Shown one piece after another: positions 15,601 to 22,728 of a stretch of DNA of 38,061 nucleotides (positions are counted from its first letter, which is position 1; each line of letters starts with the position of its first letter). A program made the translations under genes and the position numbers. Where the stretch lies: the NCBI GenBank assembly GCA_030697505.1, contig JAUYPX010000025.1, positions 1 through 38,061 of the forward strand. The letters run 5' to 3'. The stretch comes from Nanobdellota archaeon (GTDB lineage Archaea > Nanobdellota > Nanobdellia > Woesearchaeales > GW2011-AR9). A model generated the notes under the pieces. It saw nothing but the letters and a program-made list of their open reading frames with translations. It was not told the DNA's origin and ran no database searches.

Positions 15601-16599
15601 CTCTTGGGTGCTGTAGTTGCTGAAGGAGGTAACATTAGCAGATAAAATCCCTAATACTCGGTCATAGGTTACGTTGCATCTAAATGCCGAGTCGTTACTA
15701 TTATCGCAGCGTACGCCAAATTTTAGCAGGTCAGGGACCTGTTCATACATCAAATTTCTAATCTCAATACGCGCAGATTTATTAAGATTGAAAGCTGAGT
15801 CATTGGCAAGGCTTGATGCAAAATCTGCGAAACCAACAAGATTATTTTCCAGATAAATTGTATTACGACTCATGGAAAGATTAACCTTATTAGACATATT
15901 AGACATATTCCAGATTATCTGGCCGAAAGAGTTGTTGTAGATTAAAGAATTAAAAGCATTACCTAGCTGCTTGATGGTGTTTCCATTTACAATGGTAATG
16001 TTATTATTTACTAGTAAATTATTACTCGTTAAAGTTCCATTTAAGAATATACCAAAGCTATCTGCCCCGGTAAGGGTAATATTGTTAAACATTACCAAAG
16101 TATCTGAAGTGTTATCTAACTTAATTCCAATCACATCACCACCTCCTCCAGAGATGTTATTATATTTAATAGTGGAATTACTTGAATTCAGAAAAAGAAT
16201 TGCAGCGCCCCTTCCTACAGTCTGGGTAATACTACAATCCATGATGGTTATATTATCATATCCACCGCTGTTGTTGATTGCATGAGGCCAGCCGAATCCG
16301 GCTGTATCGTAATTTATGCCCCAGCCGCTGCAGTCCAACGTTATAGAATGATTCATGATAGTAAAACAAGTCGCAGTAGAAGTAACACTATTAAGAAGCC
16401 GGTACGTTTCTCCACTTAGATTTAATTCCTGGCAACCGTTGATGTTTGAAGTTCCTTGGATCCCTACATCCTGAGTCCCTATTACCGCCGCTCCAGTTAT
16501 TCCTGCACCAACTCCTTTTACAACTAAGAGAGAACTTCCTACTAAAACCAGCAAAACTGCTAGTAAGACAGCTACCTCGCTCTTTTTTGTAAAGTACAT
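12682..16599 (-). CDS. Giant surface protein: beta-helix plus Ig-like repeats
   Basis: This exported protein of about 1305 aa has an N-terminal hydrophobic anchor (AVLLAVLLVLVGSSLLVV) followed by GITGAAVIG. The next 270 residues look like a NosD-type right-handed beta-helix with many N-x-S/T sites. At least six Ig/cadherin-like domains of about 100 residues follow, joined by linkers such as DRSAPLITANQP, DNTPPYVNITNP, DKTAPTVAF and DFTGPNVNITNP. After a Pro/Ser/Thr/Ala linker comes an alpha/beta C-terminal region of about 300 residues with a coiled coil. It is probably a glycosylated cell-surface or adhesion protein. The frame also opens at GTG 16641; I prefer the ATG at 16599, close behind a TTAATAAA box. 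No C-terminal membrane segment is visible. Confidence 0.85.
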   Translation of the reverse strand: MYFTKKSEVAVLLAVLLVLVGSSLLVVKGVGAGITGAAVIGTQDVGIQGTSNINGCQELNLSGETYRLLNSVTSTATCFTIMNHSITLDCSGWGINYDTAGFGWPHAINNSGGYDNITIMDCSITQTVGRGAAILFLNSSNSTIKYNNISGGGGDVIGIKLDNTSDTLVMFNNITLTGADSFGIFLNGTLTSNNLLVNNNITIVNGNTIKQLGNAFNSLIYNNSFGQIIWNMSNMSNKVNLSMSRNTIYLENNLVGFADFASSLANDSAFNLNKSARIEIRNLMYEQVPDLLKFGVRCDNSNDSAFRCNVTYDRVLGILSANVTSFSNYSTQENDPPNVTIVSPTDRSNFSSNFVDFNVTITDTFSNVSNVTFQFSNVSSPFNRTPANHSFTGWGIAALNTSIFAEGLQGFRVLANDTYNNTNNTQFINFTVDRSAPLITANQPTDGEAISGTAQSFSATVTDTYTDVQSVIFQISNGTGIAFNRTATEGILDLWDVLGGINTFTIFEGVNTVTVFANDSVGNLNTTFSISVTVDNTPPYVNITNPFNWTNFTDVIYNFNATIRNVSGTGQSLLDTVIFQFSNATGTSFNRTPTNVSGTWNAAVNLEGLIEGVSVMTVFANDSENNRNNSQTVTFIVDKTAPTVAFNSLNANNLFDNSNYSVRSGNITFNASVSDNLTLVDTVFFWLDNETGNDINITSVNNSGQWTISYNVSTLAEGRQGVRIMANNTVGKLERTIVRNFTVDFTSPNITRNFLNNPVNDSNFSIRSSNQTFNASVFDNLLLLDTVYFWFDNGTSQDFNITGRNISGQWIVNYNLSTLAEGRQGVRIIANDTVNNVNNSAVINFTIDFTGPNVNITNPANGTTISGTQAFSARITDSFTAVDTVIFQFTNSTNPFNRTASNSSGTWSVSVNTAAIDEGALTVTVFANDTVGNLNSTQILSLTIDNIADVGGGGGEAATEASISPTPSTPTPSAPAEAAPSPPSTSETASAAEVSNSFQTEQSSVGITSAGTTATTAYTSVQNYKLTITNNLNKRLVLSGALKEKETQLENEENAINRIKEELLLEGEVDEAALEEELDKLKLLESVEILQAHKKISHFFPDFLVGNAVAPPLTPSRKRINGNLLKDILLNAEELENMVVNPGETVEKEAKIRRGLSLDRKEPPKIIFISGGEQVLVKDIEEQEQLVTGTAVDIDQKTKKLDYYMIFAPRQNGGKETFTVEMNINTKNTKINPQLPLKIKLPFFFPGSSKNIYNEILGPYTVNMEKGALIAAQYDTDLPLEYEVVTKIFNKKGAVVAKNKVEVKS
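14102..14567. repeat. DNA-level duplication of two Ig-like modules
   Basis: The stretches around 14102-14256 and 14413-14567 are still clearly similar as DNA (for example CCTTGTCTTCCTTCCGCCAA occurs in both) at an offset of about 311 bp, the length of one Ig-like domain. Other modules are diverged and match only as protein, so these two copies are the most recent duplication. Confidence 0.75.
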
Positions 16600-16738
16600 T
16601 ACGCAGGTTCTTAGAAAACTTTGTGGTTTATTAATATTCACTTATGGGGACTTTAAAAAGAGTTTAGCTTTTATGTACTCATATGAGACAGCAATTATGA
16701 TTTTGTTGTTACTTTGCGATTACAACACTATAGAAATA

Positions 16739-16746
16739 TTTATAAA
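16739..16746 (+). promoter_or_regulatory. TATA box of the 16769-18931 lipoprotein pair
   Basis: TTTATAAA is centred 26-27 bp before the ATG at 16769, the leaderless arrangement. Confidence 0.6.
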
Positions 16747-16768
16747 GTCTGCCATATAACCAAGAGCC

Positions 16769-17686
16769 ATGAAGCTTGAAACAATCTTACAAAAGAGTGG
16801 AAAATCAATTTTATCTGCAGTACTTCCCATGCTTACGACCGCGCTTACATATAATGCAGGCTGCAGTGCCACCAGTGGGCAAAAACAAACCAACTCTACC
16901 TACCAAAGTGAAGGCGGAAATGGCGGCACTGGTGGACAAGGAGGTAATGGAGGTATGGGTGGAGAAGCTCTACAATGTATTCCTCATGCTACAAAAAATT
17001 GTTTCCAAGGGGATGTGTATTGGAATAACAGCTGTGACCAGCTAGAAGACTTATATCAGCAGTGCAATGCTGCTCAGAAATGTGAAAATGCTACGTGTGT
17101 AGATAAACTTAATTGCCCCAATAATATAGATTTAATTGCTGGTTGCCAAGAGCAGGGATGCCAGTTTTATGACACTTTTAAGAATCAATGGTGCTTGTGG
17201 GATGTCATCACTGGCCTTCCTACAGTTGTTGACGAAAAGCTTATGCTTACCGGAACCACTCTTCTGAAAACAAAAAATAAAGTGACTCTTCCCCAAACTT
17301 GTAATAGTGATTTTAGAGTGAAATATACAGTGCAACCTAACAGCCCAGATAATCCAGGCAGCTATACCATTTCCCTACGTGATGCCAGTCCTGAATCTAC
17401 GGGAGTGACCTTTACTCAGTATTCTGCTCCTAACAATAAAATTTACCTTGCTTGTAATGGTGGCCAAGTAACTCTGGGAGACTTTGATTTAAAGAGCATT
17501 AAAAATATCGAAGTTCAAAAAAAGGGAGATCAATTCGATCTTTACCTTGAGAATGTTTTTTCTGGTTCGTTTAAATGCAATAATGTCACTAAGCAGCCTA
17601 TTACGCAAGTCCAGTTAGATCTTGGATCAGCAGTTGCCCAGCAGAATTTTACTCTGGATGATATAACACTTTATTGCAATCAATGA
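16769..17686 (+). CDS. Lipoprotein with Gly-rich linker and lectin-like domain
   Basis: This predicted lipid-anchored exported protein has a hydrophobic signal region and a lipobox-like YNAGC (Cys32). The mature N-terminus is a flexible Gly/Asn linker made of GGxGG units (about residues 48-67). A cysteine-rich segment (about 70-150, about ten Cys) follows. The last 150 residues are beta-rich, with spacing and an ending (FTLDDITLYCNQ) typical of concanavalin-like/laminin-G jelly rolls, so carbohydrate binding is plausible. The fold assignment is inference. The next lipoprotein begins 9 bp after its stop, so the two probably form an operon. The Gly-rich spacer probably displays the domain away from the membrane. 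Confidence 0.75.
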   Translation: MKLETILQKSGKSILSAVLPMLTTALTYNAGCSATSGQKQTNSTYQSEGGNGGTGGQGGNGGMGGEALQCIPHATKNCFQGDVYWNNSCDQLEDLYQQCNAAQKCENATCVDKLNCPNNIDLIAGCQEQGCQFYDTFKNQWCLWDVITGLPTVVDEKLMLTGTTLLKTKNKVTLPQTCNSDFRVKYTVQPNSPDNPGSYTISLRDASPESTGVTFTQYSAPNNKIYLACNGGQVTLGDFDLKSIKNIEVQKKGDQFDLYLENVFSGSFKCNNVTKQPITQVQLDLGSAVAQQNFTLDDITLYCNQ

Positions 17687-17695
17687 AAAAGGATA

Positions 17696-18931
17696 ATGAA
17701 TACAAAAAATAAAATTAAAAGCTTGATTGCTGCCGCTGTCTTTTCAGGCTGCACCGCTGCCCCGCTAGAAGAACAAGTGATAGAAAATTGTGCTCTTACT
17801 TTTCCTTCTGATCCGGTTTTAAAGCCGTATATCAAAGCACTTAAGGAAAATACAAATATTCTGCAAGCCACTCAATTATGCACTGCTGCACCTTCATTAC
17901 AGCAATTATTTTGGGATAAGTTAAAATTGGCTGAAGAGACCAACGCTGCCCCAAGTAATACTGTTCCTGCTTCATTTAATGATCTTGCTCCTAAAGAGTA
18001 TTTTATGGATATTACAGTTACAGAAGCAGAACAGATACAAGCCGCATATCTTGCTCATGCTCTATGGATAGACCAAAACGGAGTATTGCCTTGGAAACTT
18101 GCTGATTATCAACCAGAAGAATTGAACACTCTTTTCAATCCAAAGAATCGCTTCTGGCGGTCTCCAGAAAAAGAAAAATATCAGATAGGATACTTGCTAG
18201 ACCATTCGCCGGCTATCGCTCTATCTATAGCACAAAAAACAGTAGATATCAATTTACTGACGGATCAAAAATCAACTATTATCAACTTTGTAAAAAAATT
18301 GCGGCACTTTAGGCATGGAAATCCTGGAGCCAAAAACAGCGAAGGAAAGGTATATTGCTTTGACTCAGAAATGATACCTACTCTTGAAGAAATGGATAAG
18401 GAAAAAATTTCTCGATTCGGCTGCAAAAGCATGGCTTCTTACGCTTGCTCCTTAGCTACTGCATATAACATTCCTTGCGAAACTACGGAAGGATATTATG
18501 ATGGGGTAGGTCATAGGACAGCCTTACTTAAATCTACCGAGCAAGTGCTCGCTCATGGAGATAATGCCTATGAACACTATCTTCTCAACACCCCTTCAGA
18601 AAAACTCCTGGACAACTATCAGTTTTGGGAAGAAGAAATCCTAGCCCATCCGGCGTATTCTGGATTGGATTCTGAAGTGGCGCATCAGAGCAGAGTTCAT
18701 GAAATGAATAATATCATTACTTATCCTTCAAATCTTTTGATGAAAAGTTATTGTCAGAATAAAGTAGATAAAAAGGCAGCTTTAGAAAATTATTTTGGAG
18801 AATATTTTGATGGAGCAAAGCTTGACCTGCTCGAACAGAAAATCATGGAAGTAACCCAAAATTGCACTGTCATTCCAAAAGATGATCCTGATGGGACCGG
18901 TGAATCATATAATCATATCTGTACTTTATAA
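17696..18931 (+). CDS. Transglutaminase-like lipoprotein
   Basis: The N-terminus has a signal peptide with lipobox FSGC (Cys19). The middle of the protein resembles the transglutaminase/papain-like superfamily: Cys243 in RFGCKSMASYACSLATAYNIPC, where a Cys at the head of a long helix is followed by a strand, then His273 in GVGHRTALL and Asp289 in AHGDNAYEH. Together these form a credible Cys-His-Asp triad. Superfamily members act as peptidases, cross-linking enzymes or inactive binding domains. The N-terminal 150 residues are helical and unassigned. The gene follows the lectin-like lipoprotein by 9 bp with an AAGGAT site and precedes a small cytoplasmic ORF. It is likely cell-surface attached; activity is inferred from motif order only. 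Confidence 0.7.
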   Translation: MNTKNKIKSLIAAAVFSGCTAAPLEEQVIENCALTFPSDPVLKPYIKALKENTNILQATQLCTAAPSLQQLFWDKLKLAEETNAAPSNTVPASFNDLAPKEYFMDITVTEAEQIQAAYLAHALWIDQNGVLPWKLADYQPEELNTLFNPKNRFWRSPEKEKYQIGYLLDHSPAIALSIAQKTVDINLLTDQKSTIINFVKKLRHFRHGNPGAKNSEGKVYCFDSEMIPTLEEMDKEKISRFGCKSMASYACSLATAYNIPCETTEGYYDGVGHRTALLKSTEQVLAHGDNAYEHYLLNTPSEKLLDNYQFWEEEILAHPAYSGLDSEVAHQSRVHEMNNIITYPSNLLMKSYCQNKVDKKAALENYFGEYFDGAKLDLLEQKIMEVTQNCTVIPKDDPDGTGESYNHICTL

Positions 18932-18938
18932 AAATAAA

Positions 18939-19205
18939 ATGAATGTTGCTCAAAACCCGATAGATATCGATCAACTTTTTCTTGATTTTATGGCAGAAAA
19001 GTACAAAAAAGAACATCATGGCGATGATAAAAGCTTGATATTAGTCGCTCCTTTACCAAAAATTGGTACAAAGGATAAGTTCTATACCTTGCCTGAATTG
19101 ATCGATGAGATGAGAGTACGGAATGAAGCTTATTTTAGGATTATGTATACGTGGTTCTATAACTCTTTTGGTCAAGAATTTGAAGCGTATAAAAAATACA
19201 AGTAA
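18939..19205 (+). CDS. Hypothetical protein, 88 aa
   Basis: This is a small soluble protein with no signal or membrane segment. It has a helical N-terminus (DIDQLFLDFMAEKYKKEHHG), a short strand section, and an aromatic-rich C-terminal helix ending in YKKYK. No family is recognised. The frame opens 19 codons earlier inside the preceding lipoprotein gene, but the ATG at 18939, 8 bp after that stop, gives the more natural start. It is probably the last gene of the 16769 operon and is followed by the compound hairpin at 19232-19305. Confidence 0.6.
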   Translation: MNVAQNPIDIDQLFLDFMAEKYKKEHHGDDKSLILVAPLPKIGTKDKFYTLPELIDEMRVRNEAYFRIMYTWFYNSFGQEFEAYKKYK

Positions 19206-19231
19206 ATTTCTTTTGAGTTACTTTTTTAAAT

Positions 19232-19305
19232 GTGCCATAAGGCACGCAAGAAAAGTGAAGAATATCACTTTTCTGCGCAGAAATACTAAAAAGTATTTCT
19301 TGCGT
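19232..19305. repeat. Compound palindrome / hairpin array before gatE
   Basis: GTGCC/GGCAC (19232-19236, 19241-19245, loop ATAA) is followed by two stems that share a centre. The outer arms ACGCAAGAAA (19244-19253) and TTTCTTGCGT (19296-19305) are exact inverted copies. The centre TTTCTGCGCAGAAA (19270-19283) is itself a perfect palindrome. The DNA can fold as two adjacent hairpins (GAAAAGTGA/TCACTTTTC and GAAATACT/AGTATTTC, each with one bulge near the base) or as one cruciform. It lies just ahead of the gatE TATA box. Confidence 0.75.
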
Positions 19306-19319
19306 TAAAAATCGTAGAT

Positions 19320-19327
19320 TTTTTAAA
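19320..19327 (+). promoter_or_regulatory. TATA box of gatE
   Basis: TTTTTAAA is centred 26-27 bp before the ATG at 19350, so gatE is probably leaderless. The compound palindrome ends 14 bp upstream of it. Confidence 0.6.
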
Positions 19328-19349
19328 CCTCTCTTCTTTTCTACAGCTT

Positions 19350-21185
19350 ATGAATTATAAAGAATTAGGGCTTAAATGCGGCTTGGAAATCCACCAGCAA
19401 TTAGAAGGAAGGAAATTATTCTGCCATTGCCCTACGCTTATCCGTGATGATGAAGCTGATTTTACTATCCAGCGCAAGCTTCGCGCTGCCGCCGGTGAGG
19501 AAGGAAAAGTAGATATCGCCGCAAAGCAAGAGCAGTTGAAAGGGAAGAATTTTCTCTATCAAGGATATAAAGATACTACTTGTTTGGTAGAAAGCGATTG
19601 TGAACCACCACGGGAAATGAATGCTGAAGCGTTGTATACCGCATTACAGCTCTGCAAGATGGTAGAGGCAGAAGTATTTCCAGTAGTGCAGGTAATGAGA
19701 AAAACGATCGTGGATGGCTCTAACACTTCTGGCTTTCAGAGAACAGCATTAGCGGCGCGCAATGGAAAGATCAGCACCAGCACGGGAGAGGTGCGCATCA
19801 CTAATGTTTCTGTAGAAGAAGATTCTTGCAAAATCGTCAGTGAAAGGGCAGAAGAGAAAGTGTATTCATTGGATCGATTGGGAATACCGTTAATCGAAAT
19901 TGGCACTGCTCCTGATATAACCTCGCCGGAACAATGCCAGGAAACGGCTAAAAAGATAGGCATGTTATTGCGCTCATTACCGGGAGTGAAAAGAGGCTTA
20001 GGAACGATCCGGCAAGATGTCAATGTTTCCATCAAAGGTGGCGCTAGAATTGAGATTAAAGGCGCGCAGGATTTACGGCAGCTGCCATTATTAGTGGAAT
20101 TAGAAGTGAAGAGACAGGAAGAATTATTGAAGATCCAAGAGGAATTTAAGAAGAGAAAAGTAAAATTGCCCTCATTACATATTGTTGATGTAACCTCTTT
20201 ATTCACTATATCTTCTGCTAATCTGATTAAAAATACTTTGAGCAGGAATGGGAAAGTGCTGGCCAGCAAATTACCAGGCTTTGCCGGTTTTGTGAGTAGA
20301 GAAGTGCAGCCAGGAAGAAGATTAGGCACAGAATTCTCTGACCGGGCCAAGATACGCGCTGGCGTAGGCGGCATATTCCATTCTGATGAATTGCCGAGGT
20401 ATGGCATTTCTGAACTCGAGGTGTTGGAAGTCAAGAAAAAATTAGGCTGTGATATACGAGATGCTTTTATCCTGGTCGCAGATGAAGAGAGCAAGGCCAG
20501 AAGAGCCTTAGAAGCAGTCTATGAACGAGCTCTGGAAGCGCTGCAAGGAATCCCAGAAGAAGTACGCAAAGCCAATGCCGATGGAACGACTAGTTATCTG
20601 CGGCCAATTCCCGGAGCGGCAAGAATGTATCCGGAAACAGACGTTCCTTTGATCAGGCCTAGTCTGCAAGATATTGAACTGCCGGAAACCCTGGAAGAGA
20701 AAATGGGGCGATTCCAGAAAGACTTAGGGTTAAGTAAGGATCTGGCGGAATTTGCCGCTAAGTCAGAGAAAGTAGAGCTATTTGAAGAATTAGTAGGAGA
20801 ATATCCTTCGGTAAAGCCGGCTTTTATAGCCGAAACGCTGATTTCCGTACCCTTGGACATCAAACGGCAGTTTCATCATGATCCGGAAAAGCTCACGGAA
20901 GAGAATTTCAAGGATTTATTTAGGTATTTAAAGGAAGGGAAGATCCACAAAGATATTGTTTTGGATGTGCTGATTGACATGGTTACTGGCAAATTTGACA
21001 TAAAACGGTATGCTACCCTGGGAACTGAAGATATCCATAAGGAATTGCTCAAAATAGTAGCTGAAAACAAAGGGGCTCCTTTCCCGGCCTTGATGGGCTT
21101 GGCTATGAAGAAGCTGAGCGGGAAGGCTTCCGGGAAGTTTATATCAGAGCAGCTGCAAAGAATTCTCGCAAAAGGACACCGTTAG
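19350..21185 (+). CDS. gatE: Glu-tRNA(Gln) amidotransferase subunit E
   Basis: GatE is the archaea-specific subunit that, with the asparaginase-like GatD, converts Glu-tRNA(Gln) into Gln-tRNA(Gln). The protein begins with the GatB/E kinase-like domain: LKCGLEIHQQLEG, the LFCHCP segment with its Cys pair, the SDCEPPREMNAEAL substrate/metal region, VDGSNTSGFQRTALAARNG, and LIEIGTAPDITSPEQ. The insertion with the AspRS-like domain that distinguishes GatE from GatB lies in the middle (about residues 265-400). The C-terminal helical/YqeY-type tRNA-binding tail ends near 611. The length is normal (about 620). GatD is not in this window. The start is supported by the leaderless TATA box. Confidence 0.95.
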   Translation: MNYKELGLKCGLEIHQQLEGRKLFCHCPTLIRDDEADFTIQRKLRAAAGEEGKVDIAAKQEQLKGKNFLYQGYKDTTCLVESDCEPPREMNAEALYTALQLCKMVEAEVFPVVQVMRKTIVDGSNTSGFQRTALAARNGKISTSTGEVRITNVSVEEDSCKIVSERAEEKVYSLDRLGIPLIEIGTAPDITSPEQCQETAKKIGMLLRSLPGVKRGLGTIRQDVNVSIKGGARIEIKGAQDLRQLPLLVELEVKRQEELLKIQEEFKKRKVKLPSLHIVDVTSLFTISSANLIKNTLSRNGKVLASKLPGFAGFVSREVQPGRRLGTEFSDRAKIRAGVGGIFHSDELPRYGISELEVLEVKKKLGCDIRDAFILVADEESKARRALEAVYERALEALQGIPEEVRKANADGTTSYLRPIPGAARMYPETDVPLIRPSLQDIELPETLEEKMGRFQKDLGLSKDLAEFAAKSEKVELFEELVGEYPSVKPAFIAETLISVPLDIKRQFHHDPEKLTEENFKDLFRYLKEGKIHKDIVLDVLIDMVTGKFDIKRYATLGTEDIHKELLKIVAENKGAPFPALMGLAMKKLSGKASGKFISEQLQRILAKGHR

Positions 21186-21270
21186 TCATCACTTCTAAGT
21201 TACAAATATGTGGAAAGATTTATAAAAGGTATTCTTATCTAATTCTCATTAGTCAAAGAGGAGATATAAA

Positions 21271-21477
21271 ATGAAGAAACAAACACAAAAAGAAAAGAGT
21301 GGAATATCGATAGCAGTTGGGATTATGTCGGGAATTGCTGCCGGAGTTGCATTATTTACAGGAGTAGGTGCAAACCCAGAAACATCAATTCACCAGATTT
21401 ATTTCGTAACAGCACAAATTAAGTATATATTATGGTCAATCTTATTTATGACTGGTGCATTATATTGGAGGGATTAA
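21271..21477 (+). CDS. Small membrane protein, two spans
   Basis: This 68-aa product has a lysine-rich N-terminus, a first hydrophobic segment (GISIAVGIMSGIAAGVALF, about residues 11-30), a polar stretch, and a second segment (YILWSILFMTGALYW). It is probably a hairpin in the membrane with both ends inside. No family is recognised. AAGAGGAG lies 7 bp before the ATG. The next gene starts 1 bp after its stop, so the two are likely co-expressed and may work together. Confidence 0.7.
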   Translation: MKKQTQKEKSGISIAVGIMSGIAAGVALFTGVGANPETSIHQIYFVTAQIKYILWSILFMTGALYWRD

Positions 21478-21478
21478 A

Positions 21479-21814
21479 ATGAGAACTAAAGAGATAATTG
21501 TTTATTTGTTCGGCGTAGCTACAGGTTTTATTGGCGCTGAATTAGGGAACTCTGCAGCTATACGCAATTTTAAAACAGAAGCGCAGAAGAAAGATATTTG
21601 CGATCTGGTAGTAAAGCCTTTACAAGAAAGTATGCGTAAAAACTGTAATCGGGATAATTTTGACGGTCCAGGAACTGTACTTGAAGACATCTCACAGAAA
21701 AAAGATCAAGTATTAGAGCAATACGCCTGTACCCCGCAAGAATGGCAGTGCAAGCCAAGTAAACCTCATGATCTTGATAACAGCGAGTATACGGTTGAAT
21801 TTAGGTATAAGTGA
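21479..21814 (+). CDS. Membrane-anchored hypothetical protein
   Basis: An N-terminal hydrophobic helix (EIIVYLFGVATGFIGAELG) is followed by about 85 polar residues with four cysteines (in KKDICDL, KNCNRD, YACTPQ and WQCKPS), which may form disulphides outside the cell. The frame opens eight codons earlier inside the preceding gene. The ATG at 21479 is preferred because GGAGGGAT precedes it at 5 bp and it lies directly after the upstream stop. The family and function are unknown. Confidence 0.65.
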   Translation: MRTKEIIVYLFGVATGFIGAELGNSAAIRNFKTEAQKKDICDLVVKPLQESMRKNCNRDNFDGPGTVLEDISQKKDQVLEQYACTPQEWQCKPSKPHDLDNSEYTVEFRYK

Positions 21815-21860
21815 AATCAAAGATGATGAGATTAAGTATAACCATCCTCAAAAGAGATAA

Positions 21861-22046
21861 TTACAACAATCCTCTTTTTCGTAAATACTCTCGTGCCTGC
21901 ATCTTAAAATTCTGAGAGAACATTTTTCTAAATAAGGAAGAACTTCCATGTAATTGGGCCTCAATCAATTTCTTTTGCTGTTTGAAGAGAGTATTATCTT
22001 CTTTCATCTTCTCGGCATACAACTGTACGTAATCAATGTCTTTCAT
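21861..22046 (-). CDS. Small partner protein of nucleotidyltransferase
   Basis: This 61-aa soluble helical protein is strongly basic towards its end (AREYLRKRGLL), with no signal or membrane region. Its ATG overlaps the stop of the upstream nucleotidyltransferase-like gene by 4 bp (ATGA), so translation is coupled and a physical partnership is likely. I do not recognise a named family. The gene pair resembles the size and layout of nucleotidyltransferase toxin-antitoxin or MNT-type modules, but no HEPN or known antitoxin motif is visible, so this is only a lead. Confidence 0.65.
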   Translation of the reverse strand: MKDIDYVQLYAEKMKEDNTLFKQQKKLIEAQLHGSSSLFRKMFSQNFKMQAREYLRKRGLL

Positions 22047-22636
22047 GATAGCTCAGCTCTGATAATTGGTTCGTATTCTTTAAACCGTTCCTGTTTTAAG
22101 ATATCAGCAAAAAAAGTTCTTAAATGTTTCGCATCAGCCAGGTCTTTTTTACCTCTAAGAACTAATTCTTTATACAATATCTCAAATTCTAGAGGCGGAA
22201 CTTTAAACTCAAAATCTTGCACTCTCATCTTTTGCGGATGAGTGAATTCAAAATATTTAGCTTTCCTTTTTTCAGTGATAGGGATAACTTCCATATTAGG
22301 AAACATTTCATTAACTCTGGCAAAACGAATACTTTGCAAATCCTTAATATAGGGATAAAGTTCTTCCGCAGAATCGCTCTGATAACACCAGAAACCGTTA
22401 TTGGTTAAATCCTGAAAGAATGCCGCAAATTTAACCTTATCTAATATTGGCATAAGAAGATCAACATCTTCTGTTCCTCTCGTTCTTCCACTGGCAATAC
22501 TCACAAAGCCGCTTACAATTAAATAATTAGAATGCCTTTTTAGAACAGTAAGAAAATCTCTCACAAAAAAATCTAAATCAGTCAAGTCCCGATTAATTAC
22601 AATTACCTCTCCTTGGAGGATATATCCTTTTCCCAT
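22043..22636 (-). CDS. Nucleotidyltransferase-fold protein (AbiEii/MNT-like)
   Basis: The N-terminal half contains a pol-beta-type nucleotidyltransferase core: a helix, then LIVSGFVSIASGRTRGTEDVDL, where the small residues and the T-x-D-x-D pair match the G-S/R...D-x-D signature of the superfamily. The remaining 120 residues have a helical C-terminal part (ELVLRGKKDLADAKHLRTFF) reminiscent of AbiEii-like or nucleotidyl-transferase-substrate-type proteins. Such enzymes add nucleotides to tRNA or proteins, or act as toxins. The substrate here is unknown. A minus-strand TATTTAAA box (22659-22666) centred 26-27 bp before the ATG indicates a leaderless transcript that also carries the 61-aa gene. 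Confidence 0.75.
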   Translation of the reverse strand: MGKGYILQGEVIVINRDLTDLDFFVRDFLTVLKRHSNYLIVSGFVSIASGRTRGTEDVDLLMPILDKVKFAAFFQDLTNNGFWCYQSDSAEELYPYIKDLQSIRFARVNEMFPNMEVIPITEKRKAKYFEFTHPQKMRVQDFEFKVPPLEFEILYKELVLRGKKDLADAKHLRTFFADILKQERFKEYEPIIRAELS

Positions 22637-22658
22637 GATAGTATTTTTAGGTTAAAAC

Positions 22659-22705
22659 TATTTAAATTTATATCTTTAAAGTTTGTGCTTCCTAAATCTA
22701 TATAA
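22659..22705. promoter_or_regulatory. Divergent promoters: nucleotidyltransferase and lysozyme-like genes
   Basis: The minus-strand box TATTTAAA (22659-22666) is 26-27 bp from the ATG at 22636. The plus-strand box TATATAA (22699-22705) is about 27 bp from the ATG at 22729. Each gene therefore has its own leaderless promoter, and the two boxes are 32 bp apart. Confidence 0.55.
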
Positions 22706-22728
22706 GTATCTTCTTTCTTCTATTGTAG

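Noticed and set aside
19244..19312. Possible integron attC site in the compound palindrome
   Set aside because: Bulged arms and a GTTAAAA are suggestive, but the R-box consensus GTTRRRY is not met and no integron integrase is present; the recombinase here is of the serine type.
19736..20494. 252-aa minus-strand ORF inside gatE
   Set aside because: It is antisense to a perfectly recognisable GatE, with Ser/Asn-rich composition typical of an antisense frame.
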